A DNA stretch of 64,000 nt from Larimichthys crocea (taxonomy: Eukaryota; Chordata; Actinopteri; Sciaenidae). The translations under genes were made by a program, and so were the position numbers. The notes beneath the pieces were generated by a model that saw only the letters and a program-made list of their open reading frames with translations, did no database searches and was not told where the DNA came from. The stretch spans positions 2,685,073 through 2,749,072 of the forward strand of contig NC_040032.1 of the NCBI RefSeq assembly GCF_000972845.2, in the 5' to 3' direction. Below, one piece after another: positions 1 through 11,900 of the stretch (the first letter of the stretch is position 1; the number at the start of each line of letters is the position of its first letter).

Positions 1-3000
1 TTTAACCTTTGCATCCCCATGGAAGAGATCAACATTTATTGTGACATCAGCCTTTCTGTTTCAAAGAATGAGGCCTGAAGTCAGCCATCCACTAAAGGGC
101 TGGTTATTTCAGCACCATGGAGAGGGCAGCAGTGCTGAGCTCAGAGTGGATGGATGGATGGATGGATGGATGGATGGGTGAATTCATTCTGTAAAATGTA
201 AAACACACCCGCTAAAAACTTCAGTAACTGAACAAAAGTTGTGGTGCTCCATCACTCAAATTGTGTCCAGGGTCTGGCAGGTTGCTGACCAGCTGACCTG
301 ATGGGCCTTGGCCTTCCTCTCCATCTCTGTGGACGCCCCAATCCTTAAGGGCAGCCTTACAGACTTCTCATGTGGCCGCCTGGTTTAAGCTCAAGGAGCT
401 GGTGTTGGACTGGTCGAAAGAGGAGCCAGGCGGGCAGAGGAGCACTGATGACACAGCGGGTCCATCCGATCCTGCCGGCCGCCTCTCTGGTTCCCCAGAC
501 TCTGAATAATTTAGCAACACGGTGGCAGGCATCCATTACCACGTTGGCATGTTCTTATTCATTACACAGATTAAAACAGCCCAGGCCTTTTTTTTCTCAC
601 CATGCAAAACCTGTTGCAGGCTGGGGAGCCAAACTTTTAAAGAGGTGCATGTAGGCTGGCTTCATGGGAGATAGAAAACACTTAACACAAATTTGTACGT
701 TTGCATTCCTATTACCAAAGACAAACGGAATAATCACAAATTGAATATTATGATTTACTAGACCTATTTTTGAGGATTGCATATAAGAAATGTAACCACA
801 TGGCATTCATGGAATGTCAGAGGCCACATGTGAGCTTTCCTTTTCTCACCCTCACATCACCCTTCCCCTTTTCTTTTCTTAATAGCTGGGGTCATTCATA
901 ATTTAGTGCTTATTGTTTACAACTCTTTCATCTTTGTGCTTTTCATATTCTAAAGATTGCATGTGACATGTTTTATGAGTGCTGTTACATATGTGGCCAA
1001 ATGTGACCTCCCTTCTCACCCCGTATCTAGCCTGTATACACTCCAGATGAGCGTGGAACTACTCTCACAGCATTTCTTATAATATAAGGTTGCTACAATT
1101 CCGCAGCCTTTTTCAGCTTCTAAACAAGTTAAAGCTGAAAATATTCATATAATTTATGTTTTATAAATATATTTTTAATTTAATTTATTTGCAATCAAAA
1201 CTGAATTGTTTGATTTAGACTAAAATCAACACCTATTATTTGTCTCATCCACACACAAAAAAACCCCTCATAAATTTCTTAGTAAGTATCTCATAACTGA
1301 GATTATTTAAAAGTTAAAGTTTAAACAATGTTATAGTATTATACTCATTCAGATTTTTGACAAATTATTTCCATTAATTTTATTTTTATATTCATCAAAT
1401 TCTAACGGTAGAAATTGACTTCCGTATGGCCCCTTGTAGTTGTTCCTTCACCTCTCAGTCACTAGGCTGCCACAGGATCTGCCAGAAGCGGTGCAGTGTT
1501 CAGGCCTCAGTTTGAAATCTGTTCCCCCGGGTAAAGCCCAAAGTCCTTGCATTAAATGAAACAGACTCTGAGTGTTTTCACTTGACTTCCTAAAGTAAGA
1601 AAGGCTCATGCATTATTCAGTGATATTTTAATATGTCGTAGCAGCTGTAATTAAACTGAGCGTCAGAGGTCCTTTCCTGTGATGTGGTGGGAGTTGTTTG
1701 GGGGCATGGGTGTCAATGTGAGTGTGTGTGTGTGTGAATAATGATGGGCTTATTTTATTTCATAAAAGGACACAATGGGAAGTATCAAATTATATTAACT
1801 ATCATATATTTGTGCCCAACTGCCACATATAATTATAATCTAATTCTTAAACCTACATGACAATTGTGACAATTACTTAATTATAACATTGATTGGATTG
1901 ATTATTGGGGTACATTTTATTATTCCACGTTCCTGATTGGCTGGGAAAAATCACCTAAAAAACCCACCAAAGTAGCACTGTTCAGATCACCATTAACTGC
2001 CATTTAAAACTGGTGCATAGTAAGACTGTTGGAGTTTTTACTTGTTAACAGTCTGCTGACCAGCTTTTAAACATGAATGACAATTTGAGCACAGCTTCAC
2101 TTTTTCTCTGTGCAAAGTGGCCATGGTATAAGAGTGATAATGCACTCCAGTGTGTTCTTTTATATGAAAATAAGGAATAAAGCAGAGTCCATTATTTTTT
2201 GTATATTACGGCACCTCGTCTCAGGTCTTAGACACAGTGCGTTCTGCTTAGTTGGTCATGCGTTAGTACTTCATGTCAGTAAACTGATTCACAGGTTGAT
2301 GTATTCACCTTAAATCACTTGTCACACTAGTATCACAGATGTGATTTCTATTCAACTCATTGTGAAATTTCTAAAAACATGGCTGCACAAGTGGTGACTT
2401 TTAACAAAGGGGGTTAGCTATTTGTGTAATCAAAACTTATACTTACTTTAAATACGGTCACAGTTTTCACTTTTACATTAGAGTATTTCCTGTTGACCGT
2501 ATTTCTCTGTGATTCGATGTTGAGAATCAGTAAATTACAAAGAGGTCCATGGGCTTAACTGCACCTCATTAGTAACTCAGCCATTTTTTGTGCCATTCGG
2601 GTTAAAGAATAAGTAGCTTTTAACAGCAGCAACCATTTCACGTAATCTACAACCAGCTGACTGTAATGCAATATTGTACCTGAATACTGTGAAGAAGAGT
2701 AGAATAAAACCTGCATTCAATTATGCTGATGTGGTTCAATCAGATGTATCACCCTTTTAAGTTTACTGCCTATGACAACTGAATGCCACAAACCTAAATG
2801 TCCAGTGTGTGGGATTTAGTGGCAGTGGTAAGGTTACAGATTGCAAACAACTGAAAACCCCTCAGGAAGAAGAGCCACTCCTTGTATAGATATAATGGGC
2901 TCATTCTAAGATAAAGAAAACATGATATTTCTTTTCAGGTGATTATACATGAATGGATACAAACTTATGAATATTATATTCTATTTCTGCCATCCCCCAT

Positions 3001-3100
3001 ATTTCACCAAATGACTAGTCATATTTTTTCATACAAAAACCTGTGAAAGTCTATTCTGTGTCAGTACTGATATCGGTGTATTGCGTTACATTGTAGTTAT
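1..3100. other. Intergenic DNA downstream of rbm27
   Basis: No exon of a recognisable protein was found on either strand. All ORFs are short and lack family similarity that I recognise. The stretch holds a TGGA microsatellite near 148-176 and a short GT run near 1716-1736. From the human order, pou4f3 would be expected further left, outside this window. Bases about 390-660 are less AT-rich than their surroundings and could be a conserved non-coding element; that is only a guess from composition. Confidence 0.6.
148..176. repeat. (TGGA)n tetranucleotide microsatellite
   Basis: About seven tandem TGGA units can be read directly. Confidence 0.85.
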
Positions 3101-3239
3101 CTTTCTACTCTTTAGCATCAATTACCATATTTTTACATGAAAACATGCAAAATGAAGGAGACGACACAGAGTTTCAGGTAATATTTTCTGGAATGCTTTT
3201 GCTTGTATTTTTTCCCCCCCTTACCAATGTTGACTTCTT

Positions 3240-3375
3240 TTTTTGGTAAATTTCTTTTCTTTAACTCAAAATGTTCTTTTCTTTTTTCTTCTTTTTTCTC
3301 TCCTCTCTCCAAGATCCAATTCAAAATTTTTCTTTTTTTTTTTCTTCTTCTCTCTCTCTTTTTTTTTTAAATCGT
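3240..3375. repeat. Polypyrimidine/polypurine tract
   Basis: The plus strand is almost pure T and C over more than 100 bases with few interruptions. Such a mirror-like tract can form triplex (H-DNA) and often lies near gene ends. Confidence 0.6.
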
Positions 3376-3400
3376 CTTACAAGCACCCAAGTCCTCCATC

Positions 3401-3406
3401 TTTATT
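3401..3406 (-). terminator. rbm27: Candidate rbm27 poly(A) signal
   Basis: AATAAA on the minus strand, followed downstream on that strand by a GU-containing stretch and then an A/G-rich tract. It is the last clear hexamer before the purine tract. Nearer hexamers at 4816-4821 and 5167-5172 are alternatives. Confidence 0.35.
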
Positions 3407-4500
3407 GGCAAAAGCAAACATGCTAGTAAATTAGAAATCCATTTTTTTTACAAACAAAATACATGAAGAAAATACATCCACATCCTGCAAATATAAACAG
3501 TAACAAATCCAAAACTATTATCCAATAAACATTTTACATTTTTTTTTTTACACCATTGTGTGATAGTAGCATACAGAAGATAGTACAAAAAGTAGGAGAG
3601 AGACCTTCCCTGAATCCTCACTTACACAAGCAAGAACCCTGCCAGTATAGGTTTGTCCTTTTAAACTGCCGGTGACCTCATATAGAAAAAACTAAAATCA
3701 CATGAGCAAATCATCTTAAAGTATTAAGTGCAAAAGGGAAAAGCTTCTGCCTTCCATTGCATGCCTGAACTTCATTTTGAAAGACAGTGAAGGGGAAAAA
3801 ATAAAATAAAATAGGGGGAATAATGAGGTCACTGGCAGGAAGCTTCTGAGTTATCAGTCAAGAGTGAAATATGCGGTCTAGATAAGAGCGCTACCGTCAT
3901 TGCAGGTGGGAGGAAATCACACAAACAGTTCTACACAGCGTTTGCAAAAGTTCCATTTTGCCCACTGTACTCACATGCAGGCAGAAACCTGCAGTGTCCA
4001 CACAGATTTCTGCCTGCGTGTTTGTGTAAAGCAGTGCGACTGCTACACTCGACCAATAAGTTAACATCTCTCCTTTGTTTTGGTGCTTCCCTCTGACTGG
4101 TTACGTTACGGGATATGATTGGTTTAGTCGATTTATGATAAGCGTACATCAAACAATTTATTAGGCTGCATGTAAACAGTTGTTTCAGAGAAGCACAAAC
4201 GTAAAAACTTTCAAAAAAAATAAAAATCTTGCATCGAGCACATTTCCATGTGAACTTGAGTGAGTTAATCACTTTCCTCCCACCCTGAGGATTCAATAAC
4301 ACATAATATGTAAAGAAGGCGAAACGCAAAAGCTTGTTGTGAACATTGTGGTTGCACTTGTAGAGTGGACTTGGCTCCCAGTGCCTTTCAACAGAGTGTT
4401 TTTCCCACAGCAGCTCTGAAAAGTGTCTTTAAAAAGAAATGCGCTACTCTGATGACAAATTTAGTGAAATAACAAGGTGGACTGGTTTAACACAAATGCA

Positions 4501-4519
4501 AAAAAAAAAAAAAAAAAAC
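4501..4519. repeat. Poly(A) homopolymer
   Basis: A run of about 19 A on the plus strand, within the probable rbm27 3' UTR (oligo-U in the transcript). Confidence 0.8.
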
Positions 4520-4729
4520 TCTTGTGAATGAGCAGAGACACTGAGCACTCTTGCCTGACCTTTTCTACCTGACACAAACTTGTCATTCGTTTAAAATGAC
4601 AGAAAAAGAAAATAATAAAAAAAAAAGTACAACAGTAATTTCTCTTTGAAGCATTTACAAAATTTACAAAAGTAAATCACAAATCTTGTAAAAATTCAGC
4701 CATCCGCTGATTGTGTAAGGCAAAGAAAT

Positions 4730-4765
4730 TATATATATATATCTTATATATATATTATATATATT
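4730..4765. repeat. (TA)n microsatellite
   Basis: Interrupted TA dinucleotide run within the probable rbm27 3' UTR. Confidence 0.75.
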
Positions 4766-5866
4766 AAAATCAATTGTTCAGTATTACATTCAAACACCTG
4801 TCTATAGATCTCACATTTATTTGAAATGGGTGATCTGATCCTTGTCCCGTCTGGCCCTTTTGGACGACCAGGAGACAGAATTTAAACAAGTGAAAAATGT
4901 TACACACTCTTAGAAAATGTAGAACGCCCGTGTGGGCGTTTATATTTACACAGAGTGGCACCGGACATTTAATGAGCAACGAAAGAAAGTGGGGAAAATT
5001 TGAAGATTTACTACAAGACTGTATCTGACGTGCGCATGGACACGGCCATTTGTAAACATAGCTTGGATTTTTCTATTGCACTGGTATTGTTCTGTACCTG
5101 CATGGGCTTTAATATGGTCATGGTAAAAGTAACAGCCCCTTTGGGTGCTGGGCAGCGGTGGCTCTGTTTATTTAAGAACAACGACACACAGAAACTAGCA
5201 TGTATTCATGCCAGGATAGAGAGCCACTGTTTGTTTGTTTTTATATATATTTTGGGTGAACCCATACCAAAAACCAACTGTGGGCAAAGTGAAATGGAAA
5301 ACCACACCGTACTGTGCCGATACAGGCACCGCCCAGTGCATTTATGCAGTGGAAAAATAAATAAATATCTCTCTGGTAGTAACAGAGAACGTTCTATCGG
5401 TGAAGGAATGGCTGTCCCTGAACTGAGGACAAGATTTTTCAAAAAACTGGTGAGAAAAGAGCTTAAATACAGTATGTATAAAAATACCTATTCACAGTAG
5501 ACACAAATGTTGTGCATTACTGATATTTATCATCTGGTAAGCACACTGAAACTTACATAGGTTTTTCTATCTATAAGAACAACTTAACATTTATCTTTCT
5601 CAGCAAAAATGAGATGTTTTAAATAATTGTTTAGTCGAGGGATACAAAAAAAACAAACAAACAAAAAAAAACATCAGCCCTCTAAACTTCTTTTCATGTA
5701 CAATAAAGTAAAGACGTTTTTACTTTGATTAGAGTCTAAAATTACTTCGTTTGAAAATACTGGAAAGGAAAAAAACAAATGGGAGCTCTGTTGAGTTGAT
5801 TTTATCTGCACGTGGGGGGGGGATAACAGGTTCTTTAGGAGAGCGGGTCACGACGAATCAATGCCT

Positions 5867-5968
5867 TCACCGTCTCCAAGATCGGCTCTCATACTCGTCA
5901 TCTTCGTCGTCGTCCTCCTCCTCCTCTTCTTCCTCCTCCTCACCAGGCAAATAAGAGCTAGTTTCCTT
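5867..5968 (-). CDS. rbm27: rbm27 coding exon 21 (last)
   Basis: 102 nt including the TGA stop. It encodes a long Glu/Asp run and the conserved C-terminus ESRSWRR. The acceptor is a tandem CAG-AAG, so an alternative in-frame use would drop one Lys. Confidence 0.93.
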   Translation of the reverse strand, partial: KETSSYLPGEEEEEEEEEDDDEDDEYESRSWRR

Positions 5969-8900
5969 CTGCAAACAACCACACGTCACCGGTTTACCTC
6001 TGAATCTTACACACGACGTTATTTCATTTTGTTTTAGCACCCATTTCTACAGTTTCTAAGCTGGGTAGACAACATTTCAACTGAGCTGCCATTTTTCAAT
6101 CATGCGATGAGAAGAAGTGTGTCTGAAGGTCGAATTTAGGAGGAAAAATCAGAACTTGCCAACTCTTTCTATCTGAAGCCTGACATCCAGACCTGGTGAC
6201 AACATTTGTTAATGGGTTCTGTTGAATCATTTTGGTGCGTTTAAGCAGAAAATGTTGTCCTTAAAAAATGTTATATTCAATTTTCTTTTAACCTGAAATG
6301 CTAAATTATCACCTGACTACAATTGCTGTACCAGTAACTGAAGCATGCAATATACGGCTGTATATTTTCACAATAAAACGTTATACAAAGCATGCTGAAG
6401 TGACAGATCAGTCCCTCAGGTCCTAAAACTTACTTGCACACACAGAAGACTGCAACCTCGAAACATGAAAATACAGTGCGAGGATTTCACCTGACTGTAA
6501 TGCTGTTTTACTCAAAGGGCTAAAATGCTCTTAGTACTGAGAAGTTGGCCGTGATTTTCCATTGGGAGCTGCAGTGAAAGATTTAGGAGCACTAAAGTAA
6601 AATCTGTGAATCCAAATAAAACTTTCCCCGCTTAAGAGTTGAACTTTCTGGTTTCTGGGTGGCTATATTGTTAGTAATGATTACACATGAAGTCGTGCTC
6701 TACATTAAGTGCCTTTGTGTGTGATGTGTCATACCGTATTGTCTTCGTCTTTAGCTTCTTCCTCCTCTGGTTCTGTCGTCACAGAGGGCGTCTTGGGCTT
6801 GTACCAGGAAATCTGCAGCACGCGACCTTTAAACTTAGCGCCCTGGTTAGCTGCCTAGAAAACAAAGCAAGGACAATTGCAAGTTACACTTACAGATTCC
6901 AGGAGTAGGGAGGAAAGAAAAAAGAAAAGGAGTCTTATTGAGAGTCATGTGACTTACATTCTCTGCTTCGCTCCGGGTCTTAAAGGTCATGACGACACTG
7001 TTGGCATCTTGGTCACGGACATCCTCGATCTCACCAAATTTCTAAGATAAAAAAATGTCAGTGTGAATAATCAAGTTCAAATTCAAATGAACTCCTCTTC
7101 TTGCATTTTTATATTATAATACTACAAAAAAAAAAAAAAAAAGATCAACACAGTCCTCACCACAAAGTGCGGCATCAGCTCTTCCTTCTCCTCCTGAGTG
7201 ACCCCTAAAATAGCCAGGGCTCTCGGCCTGTGATCGACCACCATCCGGTTCACGGGCCCGCTTCGACCCATCATCTCCCGGCTCCGGCCCCTGCCTCGGC
7301 CCATGTGCATCGCACCGGGCTCCAGCGCCATCTTCCCACGGCCCCGACCTCGGCCCACCGGAGGCCGTATTAAACCCAACCGAGATGCCTGGAGGACAGA
7401 TCAGGAGGTTTAATGTTAGAAAACGACAGACCGGCCCCGCTGCTGCCTTTTCACTCTCCAATACACGCAGACAGGAATACACAGGTGCCGCCTGGTTGTG
7501 TTAAAAAAAAAATCAGTAGGAACAGATGTGGAAAACCGATTGTACCTTGGTGCTGTGCTGTTGTGCTTTTCATAGACATGTCAGGACACTAGAGTATTCA
7601 TTTATCACCTTTACACACACAAAAAGTATCAAGGATATGATCAAATCTAAATTTATAGACTAAACTGTACAACACAACACATTTTCCTTCTCCTCAGAGC
7701 TTAAACACTCTACAACCTTGACACTACATGGTCCTCCTCTTCTGCTGCTCTCTGCCCTTTACCATTAGTTGTCACTCCTCTATTTTTAAAGTGACATCTC
7801 CTCGCTTCATAACCACTCCACAACCTTGCAACCACTCTGTCTTCTATTTGTCCCTTACTCACTTCTCCCTCTAATTGTCATCCCGTGAATTTCTTACAAG
7901 GACCAGCGGCTCAAACTTTAATGAGACGAGGCTCCATCAGTGCAGGACCCAATGTGTCTGATTTGGCTTTCGTTTGTGGCCTCTCCTCTGGGCTTGCTTA
8001 AGTGGCTGCAGTTTAATGTGCAGAAGGAGCGTTGGGTTTGGATGGTGCTGGGATGCATTTTTAACAACAAGCTAATTTAGAACCCACAGGGGCTGACGTG
8101 GGGGTGGGGGTGGGGGGTGGGGGGGCAGGCCAGACAGGGTGTTGCTAACAAAAGCCATGTTCTTGTTAGGCTGATCTTGTGACACAGCCGACATCGTCTG
8201 TGTTCGTGCACTCTGCTAGCTCAGACGACTTCTTTTCGCTGAGGAAAAGGTTTTTTTTTGTTTTGTTTTTTTCAAGAATAGCCTCGGCCAAGACGATTCA
8301 CGTACTTGTTTGGTTCTAAACTCAATCCTTAATGAGATATCCTTGAAATCATCCATTGTATACAATTACTGCCACCATCCTTGGTACTTCCACTGCCACT
8401 ATGTGACTACAATCTTATCTGTTCACTGTAAGTCCTCTGAAGAATTTCTTGGTATCACATCCTCAAATGCAGCCCTCAAGAGAAATGCTGATGATGCAAA
8501 CTGATTGTTGGTCTGTGGTTGCGTGCGTGTGTGCGCGCGCGCATGTATTACCTCCACCTGTAGCTGTCCCAGTTTTCTCTTGAGGTCTGTTGTATCCTCT
8601 CCGGAGCTCATCTTCTTGTGAAAGTCCAGCTCAGCGTCCAGCAATTCCTTCTGAGCCTGGTCACGTATCACGTAAAAAAAACCAGAAAACATTCTGTTTA
8701 CTAAATACAGAGAAGTAATCGATGTGTGTATTGAGTGTTCATACACTCATTTTTGTTCATGTGGTATCACTGGTTTACACAGTAACAGTATGTATGATAC
8801 AAATGGAAGGAAGCACACCTGTCCAAAATGGCCCAAACTTACATCAGTCTTGGTCTTGGACCCGCTGTGGTTGGGTTTGGCACTGGGGACCTGGGAGGCA

Positions 8901-11900
8901 GGATTAGGGTTCATTTCGTTCTGCAGCTGTGCGATCTTCTCCGTCAGCTCCTTCAGGGTCTTCATGATGTTGGCCCTCTCCTCGGGCTTCATCCCCCGAT
9001 TCTTCTCCAGGCGGTTTATCAAGGCCTGGAAGAATATGGAGAGAGAAGGTGGTGTAAAAAGGTGGGCAAAGAAAATATGAGAGAAAAGAAGGGAAGGGGT
9101 GTCTTACCTTCTGACACTCGATCTGCGTCTGTAACATCTCTTGCTTCTTCTTTCTCATGTCCTGCTGGAGTTTTAACGCCTCCTAAATGAAAAACAAAGA
9201 CGATTAAATAAAATACAGTCACTGATTCACTGAGGTTGGTGGACATTTAATTTCTCTATGCTGCCAAGAGAAACAGCCCTATGGCCCACGGCCAATCTCA
9301 GCTCTGCTATAGCAGTCAAAATACATATTAAAAAATTAAACATGCCTGTTTCTTCTTGAGGACTTCCTGTGCTTCTAGTGCTTTTCCTGTTTTCCCAAGA
9401 CTCTTTGAGGAGGACTTGAGGGCTGTGGAAGTGTACGGGCCTTTCTGGGTGTTTGTCAGTGCAGGAGCCACCTAAGAGAGGACGACACATTTAGATGATC
9501 AGGATGAGCTTGTAGACAAGTGAAACAGACACAAAACACAAATGTAATGTCAACTAACTAATTGTCCAACTATTGGATGGACTGTCATGTAATGCTTTAC
9601 GGACATGCATGATCCTCAGAAGCTGAATCTTGATGATCTTCTGATCTTTTTTCTAGCACCACCATGATGTCTTTTGGGGGTTTAATGAAATGTCCTGACA
9701 CTTTTTGAACCAATTGCCATGAAATTTGGTCCATTCATGTTCCCCTGAGGATGAACTGTAATAACTTGGGCAGGTTATTTTGATTTATCCAATAGGGACA
9801 CTGTAATGACAGCCTCAGCTGTATTTGTGTGTGCGCATGCTAATTAAACCTGCTTAACATTAACATGTTAGCATGATACATTAGCATATAGCTCAAAACA
9901 CCACTGTGCACAAGCCTAGAGATGCTGTGTAAACTGACCTGTTAAAAACAAATTATTTACTTAGATATTTGAAAATGATTTTTCATCCAGGTCTGCGTCA
10001 TCTGACACACATGCACAGAGATTAAAAACGTACAGTCACAGCGTCCGTGTTCGGGTTCAGGCTGTCCAACTTGTTTGTAGCCGCGACCACAGCTCCTGTT
10101 GGCAACCGATGCTTGAGTACAGTCTTGTTTAACACGTAAGCGGCTGGACTGTGCTGCTTTATCCCCTGCAGACAGAAGAAAATGGAGAATAAAAAAATAA
10201 AATTACAGAAACATTTAAAGACTAAAAGATCATGAAAAGGTGGACTTTTACATGTTTCAGCTCTTTGCACTAACCTTATGCACACTGCTGTGCTGTGGGC
10301 CCTGGTTGGGCACTGACCCGGCCGCCTGGCTCACTGAGCTCTGCTCCTGCTGCTGGATCCCTGTGGCGTTGGTGCCTGGCTCACGGTGCCAGTACACACG
10401 AATGAAGCGGTTGTTCAGGACTGCCTCTGTGCTGGATATGGCCCGCCTGGCCTCTTCATTCTTTGTGTATTGGATTAATGCTGCCTCTGGGTCTCCGCCA
10501 AACACCACCTGAAGGTTAGGTACAAGTATATGATGAAACAAATTCTTTATGCTGAACATTGAGCTATTCATTTCTTCTTTTTCCAAAAGGTTCTCCAATT
10601 CTCAGTTCTGAACTACTATGATACTAATCTACATATATCAAGATGATCCCGTCAGCAAAAAAAACTGTAGCCCCTTTGCAGGTTTCCTTAGTGCACTGCA
10701 TCAAATTATGCATTTTACCTGGATATTGACGATGGTTCCAAACTTGCTGAAGTGCTCGTTGAGCTTGGTGATGTTGTTGAGTTCACGTGGGATCTTGCGC
10801 ACCTCCAGCTTGGTGTTCACGTAGTGATACCTCTTGGGAAAACTGCTCTTGTGTTGGTTGTTAAAGTTTGGTCTGAAACGAGAAGAGGTTTGTCGCAGCA
10901 CTTGTAAGAGAAATTAACGGAAAACGCAGACAAGCTAATCAACATTTTGGGCAAGATTGCTAACAATGATAGACAGTGAAATAGAACCCAAACTGATGAC
11001 CCGAGGTTCGAGTTTCTGCCTCCATACTGGAGTTTCTACAAGCCATAAAAGTTGACCACATGTCAATCTTGCTCGACACCTAAGATGTGTTACAGGTACA
11101 GCCTCTGCAATAGAAGCATCCTTGTTATGGGGGATGTTTGAGTGCACCTGCTCCCCACAGCTGAGGTCAGAGAGAGGCTCCTGACCTATAATTCACCTTG
11201 GCTTGAAACAAGGCTCGCTATGAGGTCACAGGAAATAGGGGGAGGCACCAATCTGTTCGATCAAATTTCAACTGGCCAGCTAGTTTCTTCGAGTTTCTTC
11301 TCACAACAAGAACCTGTTCTGTAAAGGTATAATGTGTTGATAATCATGTTGAGGTACTTACTAATGGCTTCTAAATTCTAAAATGTTAAAATGGTGTGAA
11401 AATATTTGTTAAGATACAATAACTGCCACGTGAAGTCTTTGGTTTGGATCGCAGAAATTCAGTTTGGGTGATTAGATTACATGTTATCTTGTGAATTTTC
11501 TTAATTAGCCAAGACAAAACATCTCATTTTGGAGTGAAAATATGTGCGTGCCATTGAATTCTTACTTCTCCATCCAGGGTTTTTTAGCTGCCGGTCCCTC
11601 AGTTGTACTGGGTCCCATGGTTCTCTTCCTGTTGTCCTGATCCGTGTTGAAACGGGAGACGTTACTTCCAGGAATGCTGGCTACAGTGGCAGGCTCTGTC
11701 TGGATCACTATGTTGGCAGCTGCAAGACAAAAAAAAAAAACAAACAAAAAATAATAAATACTAGGAGCTTTTGTAATTTTGCTACATCCACCACAGGGCA
11801 GACGCGCCTCATACATGACCTTCATGCTTAGATCCTGCTCCCAATTAGTTAGACATGAATACAATGAAACATCATAGAACGAGAGAGCTTATTGAAACTG

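Larger units (their letters stand above)
3100..5866 (-). other. rbm27: Probable rbm27 3' UTR
   Basis: The stretch lies directly downstream of the rbm27 stop codon. Minus-strand AATAAA hexamers occur at 5167-5172, 4816-4821 and 3401-3406, so several 3' ends are possible. The lowest end fits best with the start of a long purine-rich tract on the minus strand (3240-3375). Seed matches on the minus strand include miR-30 type sites at 5051-5058 and 4171-4178, a miR-25/92 type site at 5074-5081, and a Pumilio-type TGTAAATA at 4943-4950. A 166-codon open frame on the plus strand here is judged spurious. The UTR extent is inferred; no transcript data were available. Confidence 0.5.
7389..8551 (-). 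other. rbm27: rbm27 intron 17
   Basis: No coding signal. It contains the four-run G tract at 8100-8125 (C-rich in the rbm27 transcript) and begins, on the transcript, with an alternating purine-pyrimidine tract at 8520-8547 a few bases after the donor. Confidence 0.85.

Noticed and set aside
3931..4329. 132-codon minus-strand ORF
   Set aside because: Within the probable rbm27 3' UTR; no family similarity and no splice acceptor linked to it.
5000..5500. 166-codon plus-strand ORF
   Set aside because: It lies antisense in the probable rbm27 3' UTR, shows no recognisable domain, and the region is better explained as UTR.
9341..9348. GT donor four bases inside rbm27 intron 14
   Set aside because: Its use would add four bases and break the frame; the GC donor alone restores the conserved protein.
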